Part shown: positions 32,871 through 34,735 of the stretch, piece after piece
Numbering within the stretch: the stretch's first letter is position 1
Layout: every line of letters starts with the position of its first letter
NCBI GenBank assembly: GCA_017484135.1
Contig: JAFUTQ010000054.1
Span: 1 to 34,735 of the forward strand
DNA: 34,735 nt
Source: Lachnospiraceae bacterium
Lineage (GTDB): Bacteria > Bacillota > Clostridia > Lachnospirales > Lachnospiraceae
Reading direction: 5' to 3'
Translations under genes and position numbers: made by a program
The notes under the pieces: generated by a model
The model's database searches: none
The model's input: only the letters and a program-made list of their open reading frames with translations
Told to the model about the DNA's origin: nothing

Positions 32871-33082
32871 ATGCAAACCCAATATTACTCCAGAAAAAGT
32901 ATTCCCGTGTGATTGAGTGCTTTGCCGGCAAGGCAGGCATCTCACTGAATAGCGCATTAGATTTCTTCTACCGCTCCGAGGTGTATTGCTTGATGCATGA
33001 TGGTGTTTCCGATATGCATTGCATGAGTGATGAGTACCTCGCAGATGAGTTAAAGACGGAATATCAAGAGAAAAATCAATAA
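32867..33082 (+). CDS. DUF3791 family protein, second copy
   Basis: A 71-aa helical protein starting in an ATGA overlap with the DUF3990 gene, with AAGGAG upstream. It has the short DUF3791 plan (KYSRVIECFAGKAGISLNSALDFF, then MSDEYLADEL). It differs from the first copy, so the operon carries two distinct small partners. A 27-nt segment of this gene recurs at 31073. Confidence 0.8.
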   Translation: MNANPILLQKKYSRVIECFAGKAGISLNSALDFFYRSEVYCLMHDGVSDMHCMSDEYLADELKTEYQEKNQ

Positions 33083-33139
33083 GCAGCGATGAAGCACACA
33101 GCTGAACAGCAGGAGTGACCGAAAGGATGAATTGTTGGA

Positions 33140-33793
33140 ATGAAATGGATTTTTTTTGATCTTGGCTCAACATTAGTTGATGAAAGTGATGTTTATACAA
33201 GCCGGTGTGAATTTGCGATTCGACAATTAAATATTTTTCCTGCAGAGTTTATGAATAAGGTATATGAGGAAGCAAAAATAAGTCCGACTCCTATCAGGGC
33301 AGCTGCCAAAGCTTATGGGGTTGTTTTGCCAGAGTGGGATAACAGTTTGGAAAAACTGTATGAAGCAACTCGTAGCGTACTCTCTGGCTTACACGGTAAA
33401 TACAAACTTGGAATTATTGCAAACCAGTCATTAGGAACGCAGGACAGAATTGATAACTGGGATATTGGACAATATTTTGATGTTGTGATGGCATCAGCGG
33501 AAGCAGGGTGTGCAAAGCCTGATCTGAAGATATTTACTATGGCTCTTAACAAGGCAAAATGTGAACCGACAGAAGCAGTTATGGTAGGAGACAGATTGGA
33601 TAATGATATTATCCCGGCAAAGAAACTGGGGATGAAAACTGTATGGGTACGTCAAGGCTATGCAAGATATCAGAGCATAGATGATGAGAGCAAAAGACCG
33701 GATTATATTGTTGATAGCATAGACGAGTTAACAGGTTTATTTGAAAGTAACAGTTCAGCCATAGCCGCTATCAGATGCGAATCAGTTGATTGA
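33140..33793 (+). CDS. HAD-superfamily hydrolase
   Basis: A 217-aa cytoplasmic HAD hydrolase. Motif I is FFDLGSTLVDE with nucleophile D7; the usual second Asp is Gly (G9), as in some phosphatase-poor HAD branches. The C-terminal motif is MVGDRLDNDIIPAKKLGM. A helical cap lies between. The missing acid/base Asp makes classic phosphatase activity uncertain. The ribosome site is weak (AAAGGA, 12 nt upstream). It follows the toxin-antitoxin-like operon after 57 nt. Confidence 0.87.
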   Translation: MKWIFFDLGSTLVDESDVYTSRCEFAIRQLNIFPAEFMNKVYEEAKISPTPIRAAAKAYGVVLPEWDNSLEKLYEATRSVLSGLHGKYKLGIIANQSLGTQDRIDNWDIGQYFDVVMASAEAGCAKPDLKIFTMALNKAKCEPTEAVMVGDRLDNDIIPAKKLGMKTVWVRQGYARYQSIDDESKRPDYIVDSIDELTGLFESNSSAIAAIRCESVD

Positions 33794-33848
33794 TTACACA
33801 TTATATTGTAGTGCGGATACATTTATTCTGTAGAAAGGAGGCTTGCAA

Positions 33849-34735
33849 ATGGATTTTAAGGTAGGTGTTGGAAAATCTGATTTTGCGGCACTCAGGGAAT
33901 CAGGTGATTACTATGTTGATAAGACGGAACTGATTTACGAACTTGTTAACGATACTGATAATGAGGTTACGCTCTTTACCAGACCACGCAGGTTTGGAAA
34001 GACACTCATGATGAGTATGATGGAGAACTTCTTCAGTATCCGAAAAAACAGCAAGGATATTTTTGGGGGGCTTGCTATTTCTGAGCATAAAGATTTCTGC
34101 AAGGAGTGGATGAATCAGTATCCGGTATTGTTTATTTCGTTTAAGGATGCAGAGGCTGATGCGTTTGATGTGGCTTATGCGAAACTGGGGAATGTAATAG
34201 CAGATGTTTGCAAGGGGATTTCTGATATTGGTTTGGAAAAAAAGGTAAATTCGTTTGATGTTGAAGTTTTCAACAGATTACAGGCTCAGACAGGAACAGA
34301 TGCGGATGTTCAGAACTCGTTAAAAACGATTATGCGTATGATGAACGCAGTTTATGGTAAGAAAGTCATTCTCTTGATTGACGAGTATGATGTCCCTCTT
34401 GCCAAGGCGAGCGAAAAGGATACCGCAAAGAACGGGTACTATTCCAAGATGCTTGATGTGATCAAGGGGATTATGAGTACGGCGCTTAAAGATAACGAAT
34501 TTCTCCAATTTGCGGTAATCACAGGATGCCTGCGCATAGCAAAGGAAAGCATCTTTACCGGGACGAATAACTTTGCGTCATATTCTGTGCTTGATGAAAG
34601 GTTCAGCAGTTTTTTTGGATTTTTAGAAGATGAGGTTGAGGCTATGCTTGAAGCTGCGGACAGAAGGGAAGCTGCGACGGAGATCAAAGAGTGGTATGAC
34701 GGATATGTATTTGGAAATTCTTATGTTTATTGTCC
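33849..34735 (+). CDS. AAA-ATPase-like protein, 3' end outside the window
   Basis: At least 295 codons are open to the window end. The AAA-ATPase-like (PF09820-type) start is clear: VGKSDFAALRESGDYYVDKT, then P-loop TRPRRFGKT and Walker B ILLIDEYDVPL. Family members usually end in a PD-(D/E)XK nuclease-like domain, which would lie beyond 34735. AAAGGAGG is 7 nt upstream of the ATG. It is related in plan to the protein at 29354. Confidence 0.88.
   Translation, partial: MDFKVGVGKSDFAALRESGDYYVDKTELIYELVNDTDNEVTLFTRPRRFGKTLMMSMMENFFSIRKNSKDIFGGLAISEHKDFCKEWMNQYPVLFISFKDAEADAFDVAYAKLGNVIADVCKGISDIGLEKKVNSFDVEVFNRLQAQTGTDADVQNSLKTIMRMMNAVYGKKVILLIDEYDVPLAKASEKDTAKNGYYSKMLDVIKGIMSTALKDNEFLQFAVITGCLRIAKESIFTGTNNFASYSVLDERFSSFFGFLEDEVEAMLEAADRREAATEIKEWYDGYVFGNSYVYC

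Noticed and set aside
33127-33159. Ten-residue frame ATG 33127 overlapping the HAD start as a leader peptide
   Set aside because: It has a weak ribosome site and no attenuator-like structure, so it is too short to support.
1-34735. CRISPR arrays, rRNA genes, complete insertion sequences, prophage genes
   Set aside because: No regularly spaced repeats, rRNA sequence, transposase, integrase or phage structural gene was seen.

Overview
The window looks like chromosomal DNA of an anaerobic, Gram-positive gut-type Clostridia, most likely Lachnospiraceae (Bacillota). The evidence is AGGAGG-type ribosome binding sites, TTGACA/TATAAT promoters, and DUF4317, DUF6106-like and DUF6796-like proteins, which I associate with that family from memory. 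The assignment is inference.

Layout. Positions 1-263 hold a tRNA cluster (partial Phe-GAA, Gly-TCC, Gly-GCC) and its terminator. Positions 296-12008 are mostly housekeeping genes: a DUF4317 protein, a glycogen debranching enzyme, a small membrane protein, glutamate racemase (murI), a membrane protein with a spermidine-synthase-like domain, an intracellular GH13 glycosidase, a methyl-accepting chemotaxis protein and AdaA. A large cloverleaf-forming palindrome lies at 4248-4416.

Positions 12133-26209 are the most interesting part. A FtsX-type ABC transporter pair (12275-14186) precedes a twelve-gene, same-strand run (14300-26059). That run starts with the gene set of the Campylobacter P19/FTR1 iron uptake locus: FTR1 permease, P19-like lipoprotein, DUF2318 membrane protein, two FtsX-like permeases and an ATPase. 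It continues with a lipoprotein carrying a covalent-FMN attachment motif, an unknown exported protein, and a complete fumarate-reductase-like complex (five-helix cytochrome b anchor, flavoprotein, three-cluster iron-sulfur subunit). A transglutaminase-like protein closes it. A dyad with half-site TTRGTTAG and a 6-nt spacer lies just downstream of the -10 box of three transcription units (12275, 14300 and the DUF4418 gene at 26209). These units therefore look like one regulon, probably metal-responsive. My working model is an anaerobic iron importer in which electrons released by Fe(II) oxidation leave through flavin and haem to fumarate. The reverse direction, iron reduction, is also possible.

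Positions 26209-29134 encode a DUF4418 protein, two related multi-pass membrane proteins and an alpha/beta hydrolase between them. Positions 29167-34735 are accessory: two AAA-ATPase/nuclease-like proteins (the second cut by the window end), a group II intron 3' relic, a short duplicated piece of a DUF3791 gene, an AT-rich sugar isomerase-like gene, a DUF3791-DUF3990-DUF3791 toxin-antitoxin-like operon and a HAD hydrolase.

Intergenic stretches longer than about 300 bases: only 30911-31230 qualifies, and it holds the intron relic and gene debris described below.
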